DNA of 64,000 nucleotides from Cercis canadensis (lineage: Eukaryota; Streptophyta; Magnoliopsida; Fabales; Fabaceae), in contig QAOA01003910.1 of NCBI GenBank assembly GCA_003255065.1, forward strand, positions 293,330-357,329, written 5' to 3'. The notes beneath the pieces were generated by a model. That model was not told where the DNA came from. It ran no database searches and worked only from the letters and a program-made list of their open reading frames with translations. A program made the position numbers and the translations under genes. Numbering within the stretch: position 1 is the stretch's first letter; each line of letters opens with the position of its first letter. Positions 1 to 12,433 of this stretch are shown piece by piece.

Positions 1-1622
1 ATCAGCCTCACTCCGAGTCATACCAAACTGTAGGACAACTGAACTAAATCTCCCAAACCAAGCCCGTGGAGATTGTTTAAGTCCATAGAGAGATCGGCGA
101 AGTCGACACACCAATCTAGACTCCCCCTGAGCAACAAATCCAGGAGGTTGCTCCATATAAACTTCCTCTTACAATTCGCCATGTAGAAAGGCATTTTTAA
201 TATCCAATTGATAAAGGGGCCAGTGGTGAATGGCAGCCATAGAGAGAAAGAGGCGAACAGAGGCCATCTTGGCAACTGGAGAGAAGGTATCACCATAATC
301 AAGTCCGTAGATTTGGGTGTATCCCGTGGCAACCAAGCGGGCTTTCAAACGATCTATTTGGGCATCAGGGCCAACTTTGACTGTATAAACCCAACGACAA
401 CCAACAGTGGATTTACCACGTGGTAGAGGCACCAAGTCCCAAGTGCTATTAGAGTCTAAAGCAGCCATCTCATCAATCATTGCCTTATGCCAGCCTGGGT
501 CAGAAAGTGCTTCACCTACATTTTTAGGAATAGAAACAGGAGACAAAGATGACATAAAAGCAGAATATTGTGGAGACAAACGGTGATAGCTCACAAAATT
601 ATAAATGGGATAAGGATTGCGAGTAGAACAAATACCTTTGCGGTCAGCAATAGATCGGTCCAAGTCAGAGATCGGAACCTGAGAAGTGACTGGAGCAGGA
701 GCAGGAGCAGGGAGGTCATTGGTGGGAGGGTTGTCAACAGGCTCAAGGACGGGTGGCACAATGGGTGGGTGCTCAACAGGCCTAGTGACAGGTGGCACAA
801 TGGTAGGGTCCTCAATAGGTTCAGGTCGAGGCCGACGATGGTAGGTGAGGAGAGGAGGTGCCAAGTCCTCTGTAGGACTAGTGGAGTCATGGGAAGAAAC
901 AACCTGTGGAAGAGGACTAGTGCAAGAAATAGGGAGAACCTGAGTAACAGTAGAACAATCAGGATGCCCTAAAGAAGGAAAGAAAGGGGTTGTCTCAAGG
1001 AATGTGACATCCGGGGAAACAAGATATTGTTTGAGTTCAGGAGAGAAACAACGGTAACCTTTTTGCAAACGGAATAACCCAAAAAGACACATTTGAGAGA
1101 TTTTGCATGTAACTTATCTTTACCTGGAGTGAGATCATGAACAAAACATGTGCAACCGAAGACACAAAGAGAAAGAGAGTAGAGTGGCTGATTGGGAAAC
1201 AAAAGAGAATGAGGCACCTGATTTTGTAAAACAGAGGATGGCATGCGATTAATCAAATAACATGCAGTGATAACCGCATCTCCCCAAAAACGCAGTGGAA
1301 CATTATTATGAATGAGGAGAGTACAGGCAGTCTCAATCGGGTGTCTATTTTTCTGCTCAGCCACTCCATTTTGTTGAGGAGTATAAGCACAAGAAGAGTG
1401 ATGGAGAATGCCCTGAGAAGTCATAAAAGATTGAAATGGAGTAGAAAAATATTCTCGGGCATTATCACTTCGGAATGTGCGACTGATGATTCCAAATTGA
1501 GTTTTAATTTCTGAGCAAAAGGTTTGAAAAATAGAGAAAAGTTCTAAACGATTTTTCATTAAAAATAACCAAGTACATTTGGAAAAATCATCAACAAAGG
1601 TAACAAAGTATTGAAAACCCAA
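1..1622 (-). pseudogene. Integrase and N-terminal reverse transcriptase of element A
   Basis: The integrase core is visible: FVDDFSK carries the first catalytic Asp, RSDNAREY the second, and QQNGVAEQKN the Glu of the D,D-35-E triad. The RT part starts around [10 protein letters not shown] and contains GCRWVYTVK and LVATGYTQ. After [12 protein letters not shown] there is an in-frame TAA near 168, and the same frame then continues with EEVYMEQPPGF and LYGLKQSPRAW up to the window edge. The integrase-to-RT linker is proline-rich and changes frame near 1092. This is a decayed pol, not a host gene. Confidence 0.88.
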
Positions 1623-1787
1623 AGTTGAGTTGACATGACTAGGACCCCATACATCAAAATGAACCAGTGAAAAAGGAGACTAAGCTCGTTTATTGACACG
1701 ACTAGGAAAAGAACTACGAACATGTTTGCCTAATTGGTAAGACTCACATTCTAAAGAATAGACACTAGAGAGACTCGGCACCATCTT

Positions 1788-3215
1788 CTATAGTTTTTGT
1801 AAGCTAGGATGTACTAAACGACGACGAAAAAGTTCAGGTGAATCAGCAGCAATACAAACCACAAGAGATGGTGGTGGGGCGAGGTAGTATAGCCCACGGG
1901 ACTCATGTCCGACTCCAATCATCCTCCCAGTGTTCCACTCTTGTACAATAACCGAATTAGCAACAAAGGTAACAGAATAAGGGAGGGTTTGAGTTAATTT
2001 GCTAACAGAAATCAAATTAAATGGACAGCCAGGCACAAAGAGAACAGAATTTAAAGATAGGGAGGGCAAGGGTGTGGCTTGACCAATGCCTCTGACTATA
2101 GTGTGTGAGCCATCAGCTAAGGTAACAGTGGATAATGAATTAGAATAAGTGATATGAGAAAATAAATTCTTGTTACCAGACAAGTGATCAGAAGCACCAG
2201 AATCAAGAACCCAAGGTCCAAGAGAGGAGGACTGAGAGATGCATGCAATAGGATTACCAGTCTGAGCAATAGAGGCAATGGAGGTGGACCGCTGGTTGTC
2301 TTGGAATCTGAGGAACTCATTGAAATCAGCAGCAGAGACGGATACAGTGCCAAATGGAGTGCCAGAGGAGGAACCATACTGTGCAACATTAGCAACCTTA
2401 GAAGGTCGACCATGAAGGAGAAAGCAGCGATCCACTGTATGGCCAATTTTATTGTAGTGAGTACACCGGGGGCGATCTCTATTTCGAGCTCGCTGATCAC
2501 CACGTCCACCCTTACCATCCTGTCGATGGTTCACTTGAGAGGCTAGAATAGTAGAATCAGCTGGGGTAGTCGAAACAGAGGTACTTGTAGGTGCGGAAAT
2601 ACGGATTAACTGCTCAAATATCGTGTCCATAGTAGGAACTCCAGGGTTGGCCAAAATTTGATTACAGACCGAATCCAATTCAAAAGGCAGACCAGCAAGT
2701 GCAAGGACCATAAAGAATTTGCCACGATGTGCCTCTTGTTGAGTGACATCAGTTGAGAATGGCATCATCTCATTAAATTCCTACTGAAGAGTCTTGATCT
2801 GCCCCAGATAAGTTTGCATATCCAGATCCTGTTTCTTAAGAGTTTTCATCTGAGAGACAACAGTATACAAACGATTTATATCATTTGAGTAGAGTTTCTT
2901 GGCCTTCTGCCAAACCTCATAACAGGTACGATAAGGTCGGTATTGGGCAACAAGAACACGATCAATAGATTGCTAGAGAACATTACAGAGATAAGCATCA
3001 GCCTGCTTCCACTTAGGCTGATCTTTCGCAGGGATGTCTTTAATTTGTTTTACTAAATGTTCCTCATGGCCCTGACCTAAAAACCACAACTCTACAGAGG
3101 CTGACCAAGTCATATAGTTGCCAGAGCCAGTTAATTTTTCAGCACATATAGTTGGAGTAGAAGAAAAAGTAAGAAATGAATGGTGACCAGAAGTTTCCTT
3201 GTCTGAAGAAGCCAT
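1788..3215 (-). pseudogene. gag and protease region of element A
   Basis: The first 80 codons, starting MASSDKE, resemble the N-terminal copia gag domain (TGSGNYMTWSASVE) and end at an in-frame stop near 2972. About 200 bp of broken gag follow, then an open frame from 2768 with the rest of gag, a zinc-knuckle-like stretch near 2465 and the aspartic protease motif WVLDSGASDHL near 2210. The zinc knuckle reads CTHYNKIGHTVDRC: the second cysteine of the CCHC box is a tyrosine, so zinc binding is probably lost. The frame continues into the pre-integrase region and stops at 1788. This copy is inactive. Confidence 0.85.
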
Positions 3216-3664
3216 TTGGATATGTTACTAACCTTTTACAAAGCAGAACAGACCTGTTATGATGCTGTCTAGGTCAGAAAACACCAAAGTGAGGGCAGGA
3301 AAAGGTCAGAAATACGCCGGAGGAGAGATCTGGAAAATTTCACAGCTATCGGAGTTGACACGTGCCTCCACGCTCGGAAGAAAGTGGCTGCGCGTGGGCG
3401 TCACGCGCAGAGAAGGTGACGGCGCGTGTGGGTGTGTGCGGCGTCGGATGGTGGCGGGTTTCCGGGGACAGACCGATCGGAGGGTGCTGAGGTTGATTGT
3501 GGGGTCAAAATTTTGAATCTCGAGTCCTAAGGTGGCTGGATAGAGACACAGCCACTAAACCCTAGTATAAGAACACTGCTGGAGTAAGAACACAGCAGGG
3601 AAGGAGGGAAAATGCCGCTGGAAAAATTCACAGCGGGAATGGAGAGGTTTTTCTCACTAAAATT

Positions 3665-3676
3665 GCTCTGATACCA
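3665..3676 (-). other. Primer-binding site of element A
   Basis: On the minus strand this reads TGGTATCAGAGC, the standard complement of the 3' end of plant initiator-Met tRNA used by Ty1/copia elements. It abuts the LTR with no spacer. Confidence 0.9.
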
Positions 3677-3825
3677 TGTGAGAATAGTGGAAAAGGTTGT
3701 GAGACTAGCTTCTCACATCTATTATTTATATTAATTGTACAGCAATAACGGGCCTAATCATAAGCTAATTACAAGTCTAAAAATATGCTATAATAACTAC
3801 AGTATTTACAGCCAATATTCTAACA
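3677..3825 (-). repeat. 5' LTR of copia element A (149 bp)
   Basis: On the plus strand the segment runs from TGTGAGAATA to TATTCTAACA, a near-perfect inverted terminal pair with the expected TG...CA ends. It directly adjoins the primer-binding site. No second LTR copy is in the window, so the outer boundary rests on the inverted ends alone. Confidence 0.85.
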
Positions 3826-5048
3826 GTAACATAACAAGTTGTGATAGTTGGGCTAACTGGTCTGAAACTTTGCAGTTGAATCATGTACTAGCATACATGT
3901 AGTTGAGAAACAGGAAGGACCTTTGTGTGTATGATAATTAAGAAAAGTTTCATGAAAGTCTAGTACCAGAAGAGTTTTAATTAAATACTCAATTTTCTTA
4001 TAAATCAGCAAGTATATATAACAGCTATTTTAGTCCTGGGGTTGTTTCCAATTGCCAGCAACTTTTCTGTAAACATTTGTATACCAGTCGGGTCATCTAT
4101 GTGGGACAAAGTGCCACTGGAAAATGATTCATTCTATCTTTCCTTCTAACATAAAAGATTCATTCTATCTTCAATTCTAACATGCTCAACTATCTTTGAT
4201 TCAATCTTTCAATGGTCCTCTATCTCTCTTTCAATCTTCTTTGCTTGAATTGTTGAGGGAATTAAATCTTGCTCTGAGAGGAGTGAACAAAGAAAGCTGA
4301 TAAGAGCAAGAGAGTACTCACAAATCCATAAAAGCTGAAGAAGGGAGGTCATACATCTGTTGAAAAGGCTAAAGACGGGTGCTAAACAGCCATCCCTTTT
4401 TCATACTGGATAAAACTTTTGAGTATATACAAATTTTTGGGGAAAAAAAAGAAGTCAAAAACAGAGAAGATGCCTCTGCTGAGCCTCTCTTTAGATGTAG
4501 TAAAATAACCAAACAAGAGGGGAAAATGGGCTTTCCTGTAGGTTTGGATATGTTTCGGAAGTTTAACCAAGCCCATCACTTTTTAACCTATAACCATTCA
4601 TCTCTTTCTCTTCTAATAAAATTCTTTTATCAACAAAATCTTCTAACCAATTTTGCTTTTAGTTTTTAATTGTAAACCTTCTATGAATGTTTATGTCTTT
4701 ATATAATATATGTGTTAGTTTAAACATTTGTGTTCCTGTATCTATATGATCTCTGTTAGGACGGCATTGGTGGCACTAATGTTTCTAAGTAGTTGTCTTT
4801 GCTTCAGTTCCTAGAAGGATCATGATGCACCAAACTTATTCTCTTTGATTTTATGAATAATTTTCTCCAAGTTCCTAGAGTCTTGCTGGCATTAATCAAA
4901 CTATATTTGAAGCTTCTCAAGAAATACAATCCTTGCAATGTCTTGGAATAATTGATGTTGCTGCTGATAACTTGCTTTATTTTGCTAGGCTATCAATTTT
5001 CTTGCTAATTACAAACCTTAGATGCCAAATTTTCTCTTATGTTCTTAG
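3826..5048. other. No gene recognised; possible PRP40C intron sequence
   Basis: This is AT-rich sequence with short open frames that match no family known to me and no exon-like stretch with good splice borders. It ends in a pyrimidine-rich tract with an AG acceptor at 5047-5048. The simplest reading is the 3' part of an intron whose 5' part is separated from it by element A. Confidence 0.5.
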
Positions 5049-7506
5049 GCATCGTGGACGGAGTCTAGGCCTAAGTTAGAGAAGGATCCTCAAGGGCGTG
5101 CAACTAATCTTGATCTAGATCCATCTGACACAGAAAAGCTCTTCCGGGAACATATAAAGATGCTTCAGGAGGTAAGTTACTCAATATCTCATACTTGTCT
5201 TCATAGTTGGCTAATGGCTGTTTTCTTTCGCATGCACTTTTTTTTATGGTGTTACATGCTTGAATTTTTTCCCTCTTTAATGATATATAAACATCTTGAA
5301 AAGGAAGGCTTGGAATAAAAAGTCTACATTGCTTAGGATCATACCAATTTTGGAGAGGAGAGTGGAGAGGAAGAGTGAAGAGTGAAGACGTTGAACAGAG
5401 ATAGGGAGAGCATTCCAATTATTGTAGCCTCTTCTTATATTGATTAGCTGCAGCATATATAGAAAGTTATGAAACCTAACTGATAATTTATGAGATTTTG
5501 TGAACAAATAAGCAAGTTGGTCCTTTTTCTGACTTGGTAATCTTATTAGTTTTTCCTAGAAGCTTCTCTTGAAGATAGAACTTTCTCGTCAAATAATGTT
5601 GTTTATTGTGAATCATTTTCATAAATGAACTCTGTAGTTTGAGAATATTTAAATCCAAGATTTTCTGGTACATTCTTCAACCAGATCAACATACAAGTAA
5701 TATGGACAATGGACCTACAGTTGGACTCAATAGTAAAATTCATATCTCTATGACTGGTAGAAGACACCCTGCTAGGTTCTTACCTGTTAAGTAGCATGTG
5801 CGTCTAGAATTCTTGCCATAAGATATTTGAGACATTGACTTGGCACAGTTGTGATACTTCAAGATATGCACAAAGGAAAACCTACTGATCAGTCCAAGTA
5901 GATTTTAGAATCTAGTGAACCAATAATGATATCAGGGGAATATCTGATCATAAAAATTCAGTCCACCAACCAGTCTCCTATACGACCTGGAATCAGTAAA
6001 CATGTCAACCTGATGCAAAAGATAAAATTAGGATTGGGTCAGGTAATTTTTTAGCAAAGGTCAAACCTCAGACTGCATGTTACACAGACAAGTCTGTGAT
6101 AAGACACAAGGAGAGCATGATTGGTACTGCATGGGGAATACTTGGTGAAGATTAGTGGCACATAGAATTCCACTAGATACTGGTAACCTAATCTTGTAAA
6201 TTTGCTACTTTGAAATGAATACTGTGAAATCTGATGTAAAAGAACAAAAATTATGAAATTGGTCCTTATTATCCTTTTTCTAATTTCCGTCCTTAAACTT
6301 TGGAATCAGTAAGTTCTGTTCAGAGTTAGTTTCTGTATGATTATTAAGGATAATTGTGTAAATATACATGTTAGGGCTAGTCTGTGTACAGCTACAGTAT
6401 TAATTATATTAGTTTTTCTGGTGCTTATGGCTGGAACGTAATGCCAGAATCTTCAATAAGAGAGTTACTATTTCACATCCAGATACAGTCTCTCTCTATT
6501 TTTGCAATTCTGATCTAAAGATTGTTGCCACTGGGAGAGGGATGAAATTCTTGTTTATTAAATAATCCATCATGTTGTGTTGTAACCTGGAAGAGTGACC
6601 GTCCATTAGTAAGTTGAAGGGGCATATGCATGAAATAATCCATCCTGGTTTGATTTTTCATTTATGTAATCATTATTTCTAGTCCCGGAGAAAAGATGCT
6701 TGTGTTCTTATTCTAGATTTAGGGTATGAAAATGTGAAGTAAATGATCACTTGTTTTCGTTCTTGTGCTCCTTCTGTTGGTTAGTGAAAAGAAAGGCCAC
6801 ATTTGGAAAGTTTGATTCTCTCATATGTAGGGTTGTGTTGAAGTCACTCGGTGGAAATTTTGTTGCGTTTTGCGTGAGAATTTGTTATTAACAAATTATG
6901 CAACTTTATATAATTTAAGTATGAATCATACTGTTAATATAGATACCCCGACATATATTACTGTGCAGACTGATGTGGTGTTTCATGACAAATTTTGATA
7001 TAAGATCAATTGTGTGAGCCACTATTAATGGCATATCATGTGTTACATTTATGGTTGGTTATTGGTCTGAGTGCTACATTAATGTGAAGAGAGAGATTCT
7101 GCAGAAGTATTCGTAGTATTAGAACTTCATTTTTTTTCTTAAAAAATTTGTTCTGTTTTAACTTACCAAGTGATTCTTGTGATTTGGCTAGCGTTGTGCA
7201 CATGAGTTCAGAGCTCTGTTAGCTGAAGTCTTGACTTCTGAAGCAGCATCCCGAGAAACTGATGATAGGAAAACAGTTCTTAACTCGTGGTCTACTGCTA
7301 AACGTCTTTTAAAAGCAGATCCAAGATATAACAAGGTATCAAGAAAAGAAAGGGAAGCGTTGTGGCGCCGGTATGCAGAGGATATGCTTCGGCGGCAAAA
7401 GTCAGCTCTTGATACAAGGAAAGAGAAACGTACTGATGCTAAAGGTAGAAACTCCCTAGAATCTGCAAAGCTTCCAGTGGAATCAAGGAGATCCCTTGAG
7501 AGATGA
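5049..7506 (+). CDS. PRP40C: Pre-mRNA-processing protein 40C-like, last two exons
   Basis: Exon 5049-5171 (41 codons, AG acceptor, GTAAG donor) and exon 7192-7506 (CTAG acceptor, stop TGA at 7504-7506) join in phase 0 across a 2020-bp intron. The joined frame has no stops and contains DPSDTEKLFREHIKMLQE, then RCAHEFRALLAEVL, LNSWSTAKRLLKADPRY and EREALWRRYAEDMLRRQ. This is an FF-type domain and C-terminal tail typical of plant PRP40C, a relative of animal TCERG1. Known role of the family: a nuclear scaffold that links RNA polymerase II CTD and U1 snRNP during co-transcriptional splicing. The tail is very basic and charged. The WW domains and earlier FF domains are not in the window; either they lie to the left of copia element A, or this is a truncated copy. 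Assignment is from memory of the family. Confidence 0.75.
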
Positions 7507-10500
7507 TGATTTTCTTTTGTATATCTTTTTGGTATTTTTCTGTCTTTCTTCTGTTCCTTTTCTTCTTGGCTGGAATCAGAAGTTAGGTTTCTTTAATCCG
7601 GAGCCTGATATTGGAGCAGAGTTGTATTATTTTGGAGGTGAATATTTAGATGCTGTACTTATTTGATCAATCTGGATCCTTTTGGACCGCAATTGTCGCC
7701 CATGTTTTATATGGTGTGGCATGTACATCAAATCTAATTGAAAAATTATCACAAATGTGGGAGTTACCCTATACTCCAAATCTGAGTTTATGTTTCTTAC
7801 CTTAAGTGTTGGTTCGTCTTTCCAATAGTAATCACCTGGCCTTTTAATTGTACTATTTATTCACAAGCTTATACTTTGTTACAGATATTTCTATATAAAC
7901 TTAAGTAATTTGTGAATCATTTTCTGCGATTGGAGCTGATATATGACTGACGGTTAACTCATGCAATAAACTGGGCAGAAGTTCGATTGATTTATCTCTG
8001 GAAATTCAATCTCTGCACATTCGTGGATGCAATGTGAAGCTATCAATTAGAATATAGTCTCTCTATAGATCACATGGTCATAAGGCTCTCTATAAGGAGA
8101 GTCGTTTGTTTGAAATCTCTCTGATAAAAAGACAATTTTAAAGCATTCATTCATACAAATTGTGAGTATTTAGACAATGAGGTTCTGAGCATGGATGATT
8201 CGTGTTGAAATTAAGTATTGGGGCTCTCCCATTTAACCTCGGTGGATTAGAAATAGCATAATTTTAGTGGCTAAAAAACTTTTCTGTTTTCGGGCCATGA
8301 AGAAAAACGGGTATCTCACGGTTTTTCTACATTGAATTTAAACAAGGAGACTTTATCCTACCTCACTCATATGGATGGAATAAAAAAGAAAAAGAAAAAA
8401 AAAATTATTGCAAAGATGTATTTTATTAGGTACCAAAATCAGAAGTTCATTTTATTTTAAACTCTCAGCAAAAAGTCTTTTTTTTCATTTGTACCCTACC
8501 TAGACAGGTGAGATAGGATAGCAAACTCCTTTAAACAAATGCCATGAGTACGCCATTTTGTTACCAAGCGGTGTACAAATCAATATATGGCAAAAATGCT
8601 GAATGATCGGGAAAGAGAATTGTTTTTTTTTTTTACCAAGGATGAACTGTTTTATTTCATTGTCCAGGGTTAGCACATTCATAGCGAAGCTGGAGTTGAA
8701 ATCCAATATGGTTCATAATAATAGTTCTAGGAATAAAAATGTCTCAAGCCAAAAAATGACTCAAGTAAGGAATGATATCGACAATTTTTATGGTAAGGTC
8801 AATGCTAATTTGATTGAAAATATTTTGTAAGCATACTAACTTAAGAATTCATTTATAAACTGAAATTACTCAAGTAAGAAAATAATTTATAATGAATATT
8901 TTCATGAAACATGTTTGATTTGGCCAAACAAAAAAAAAAAAAATTGGTAAATTACATTCCCCCTCTATCAAGGTTTGTTGAAATGATAGTCCAGCTCATT
9001 TCAGTCTAGAATCACACTCCAACCCATTGTTTGGTTAACTCTAATGACATCCTAAAAGATTTTTACAGAATATACTTTTTGACAATGGTTTAATAAGATT
9101 ACATTGTTCACCAAAAAAAAAAAAAGATCACGGTGTTGTTACCACTAATAATTAACAAGATCAAATTACATATTTCATTGTCTTAGTGAATTTTAGTTCT
9201 ATTAATTATCATTGTGTAGAATCTTAGATTTAATATCTTCTAATTAAATTATATCATTTGATGTTTGAATTCATTGTATTTTATTGTAAAGAAATATTAT
9301 GAGAAATCTATGTGAAATTTCAGATTCCAAATTCAATTTCTTTACTTTAGGAGCATTTGTTGAAAGAATATATCAACACGTTTTATCTATCTATTTACCA
9401 ATATATATGTAGAAATCAAAGTTATGTAAACATAAAAAGAATCTTAAAATATACAAAGAAGATTTTCAGTTGTTTATCAGTGAATTATTCTAAATATTCA
9501 AGGAGACCAAGTGGTTTGTCAAAGAGATTTTATTTCCACCTTAAAAAAGAGAAAGATATGTGTACCAAAAAAAAAAAAGAGATTAATTATTATCCTTACT
9601 GATCTAAGAAATGAGCTTTGTATAATTTTTTCATTTTCTACAAATGAAAAACTTATACACCCTTAAAGATGTATAAAAAAATGAGCTTCCACAACTGTCA
9701 AATCGATAAAATTTAATTTTCAACAAAAGTTATTTAAAGGCGTATAAGTTTTTCACATGGTTTCATATCCCTTCATTTGTATCCTCAGAATAAACTTAAA
9801 GTTTATGGCCTTAATTTACAATTTTCTCATTATTATGGATATATTCGAAAGAACTTGATGCTCCCAATCCTTGTTATCAACATTACCAAAGTATTGATCT
9901 AACATTTCTTCGCTAACCAGCTCTAGCTTTACAGGTTCCCACTAATCAATGGGAAAAAACAAGAGTAAGAAAATAAAAAGTTGAAAAAAAATTGTTGTCA
10001 TAATTGTATGTAGAGATTAAATATATCTTTTTTTTTTTTTTTTTTTTTATCATCGGCTTGTTATTTTTATCAAACAGCTTTGCTCGTGAGCCCTAAAGAA
10101 AAAAGAAAATACAACCATTAAAGAGTAGTCACATATAACTAATTTTTCTTTAGAACAAAAAGAAATATGAAAATATCAAATTAGAAATAAAGTAAGGAAA
10201 AAAAATTGACAATGTGCTTCGTATAACTGGATTTTATCACAATGAATAGAGGATTTTTCAATAGATAACCATCTTAATTTGAAATAAGAGCAACATAAAT
10301 CAAATTAACCATTTTCCAACATTTGATTTTGTAAAAGAAATATTTTATTTATATAACTAGAGTTCTGAGTACAAACTGAAAATTGACTCTTATTAAAAAG
10401 GGCTCCATTTATAAATGTGGATAGTGCTCAAAATAACGAAAATTAAGTACAAGTTTTCCATTTGATTATAGTTGGGCTAGAACTTGAATGATCAATCAGA

Positions 10501-12433
10501 AAACTCTTATTTAGTGTATAAGAAATAATGAATTAAAAATGAAAAAACAATACATTAGATCTCCATACTAGAAAACATATGTATTATAAGTGTAACTAAG
10601 AACAAAGCTAAATACACAAGTTTTGTGCACAAAGATTTGATAAATATGTGTAGCAGAATCTGAATCAAATTAGTTAACTGAGACTACATGGACTCAAATT
10701 TTATAACTTGAACAACTCCAAATATTTGTTAATATGTATTATACCTGGAAGTAAACTTACTCTAAGACAATAATCTCTCAACTTCCCTTTTATCTTCTCC
10801 CTAGAAAATGGTACCAGTATTTACAGAGAACGAGCAAGTGCTCTACCTCAATTATAGCAAAAGAAAATGACAGTCTTCAATTCTAGCAAATTAGACAACG
10901 AGCAAGTGTTCTACATCTGATCACTCATTCACCATATTAACCAGCCCATGAATCCCTCCAGATTCAAAATACCAAGTTTTAAACCTTATGCATTGCCAAG
11001 GCTTCATGAATGTTGCTTTAACGGCTGAGTAGGTAATCTCTGCATCAATTGATTAAAGAGAAGATACGAGCAACCCAAAGCATCTGCAAGTGATGATGTC
11101 AACTTTCAAAGATAAGGGAGAATTTTTTTTTGAAAACAAGAAAAACAATGACAAGAGAAAAAGTCATATATCTGAAATAATTTGGATGAAATCTAATTAA
11201 TTCCAAAGGTAAAATATGTTGTTATAAACGTGGAAGAAAGCAAGTATCAAAGTTCTATACTCACAGTATTATCATTAGGATTTATTGAACTAAAGATTGA
11301 GGAACTAAATCTAACTCCCACAGGTGAATAAGGAAGAATTTTTTGTAATTACCCGACAACCATTGTTGGACTTCAAGAGTTTATTTACCACAGAAAATCG
11401 GATTTACAACATCAACAGGTAAAGCATAAGCTAGATCTACTGGTTTCAACCACGAACAACTTTAACATCCTGAACCTTTTTTTTAAGAGGGATAAAGAAC
11501 ATAATCGCAAAAGGCAAATGCACAGTCATGAAAGGAAGACGGGGATGCCTCCCTAAAGTGCATGCGATCCTAGGTATGCTAAATTTGGAACCTGACACCA
11601 ATGAAGCAGCATGCAAAATGAAGGGGACGAGTGGGAGACAGGAAGGAAGAAATGATCCAACAAAATGTATAGGAACTCCAAAGCAGAGGCATGTTGGACA
11701 AATATCACTAATTTAATCAGGACTTGAAGTACCCCATGAGCACTCAGGATCAATTGACTTTTCTTCTCTTTTGAAAGAGGGTACATAGTGAAAGTCAGTA
11801 GCCGCTACCATTCCTAGATAAGGGGAAGCTAAATCCACAAGGGAGGGGGAAGGGTGAGAGACCCCCATAGACCCATGGAAAAACCCAGATGACAAGATTT
11901 TGTCATACTAAATGATAAATATTAGGTCAAGCATAAGGGGAGGAGTAAATAAAAGAGTAAGATACTTTCCACTCCCTTGCATTTTCACATAATATACATG
12001 TCCTTCCCTCTATTTTCAAAACTTACACAGACATCCGCTTCCAATCCATTAAGTCATAGTCAAATGGGACAAAAATTATATAAAATGTCCATCATACTCA
12101 ATGAAGTTTTTTCAATTAAATCATGGGTAATTCTAAAACAATTTTAAAAAATATTAGGCACCCAGAATTTAATTATTATAGTTGCTACAATAATTTAATT
12201 GCTAAACTTTAACTGCTAACTGAGGCTATTATGGATATTTTATACTATTTTTAGTCCCTTTGACTATGGTTTAACGGTTGACTTAACGGATTGGACTAAG
12301 TCGTAGGTTTTTTCAAAGTTTAGGGTAGGTTTTGAGAATAACCATGTATATTATATAAAAATACAAGGGAAAGAAAAATATTTTACTCTAAATAAAAACA
12401 CACAAGAAAAGTAGAAAGGAGGAAGTAAAATAC
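7507..12433. other. Intergenic AT-rich stretch, no gene recognised
   Basis: The first few hundred bases are probably the PRP40C 3' UTR. The rest is AT-rich with homopolymer runs (a long T tract near 10030), and I see no RNA gene, no transposon end pair and no protein family signature. Short open frames at 8500-8830, 9357-9602 and 11528-11895 look random. Confidence 0.6.

Larger units (their letters stand above)
1..3825 (-). mobile_element. Ty1/copia retrotransposon A, 5' part (cut at window edge)
   Basis: The element lies on the minus strand. Going leftwards from its 5' LTR it shows a primer-binding site, gag, protease, integrase and the first half of reverse transcriptase, which is the domain order of Ty1/copia. 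The catalytic YVDD part of RT, RNase H and the 3' LTR lie beyond position 1. Several in-frame stops (near 2972 and 168) show the copy cannot make a full polyprotein. The LTR is only 149 bp. The element lies just upstream of the last PRP40C exons and antisense to them, so it may sit in an intron of that gene or may have cut it off. Target duplication cannot be tested without the other end. Confidence 0.93.
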
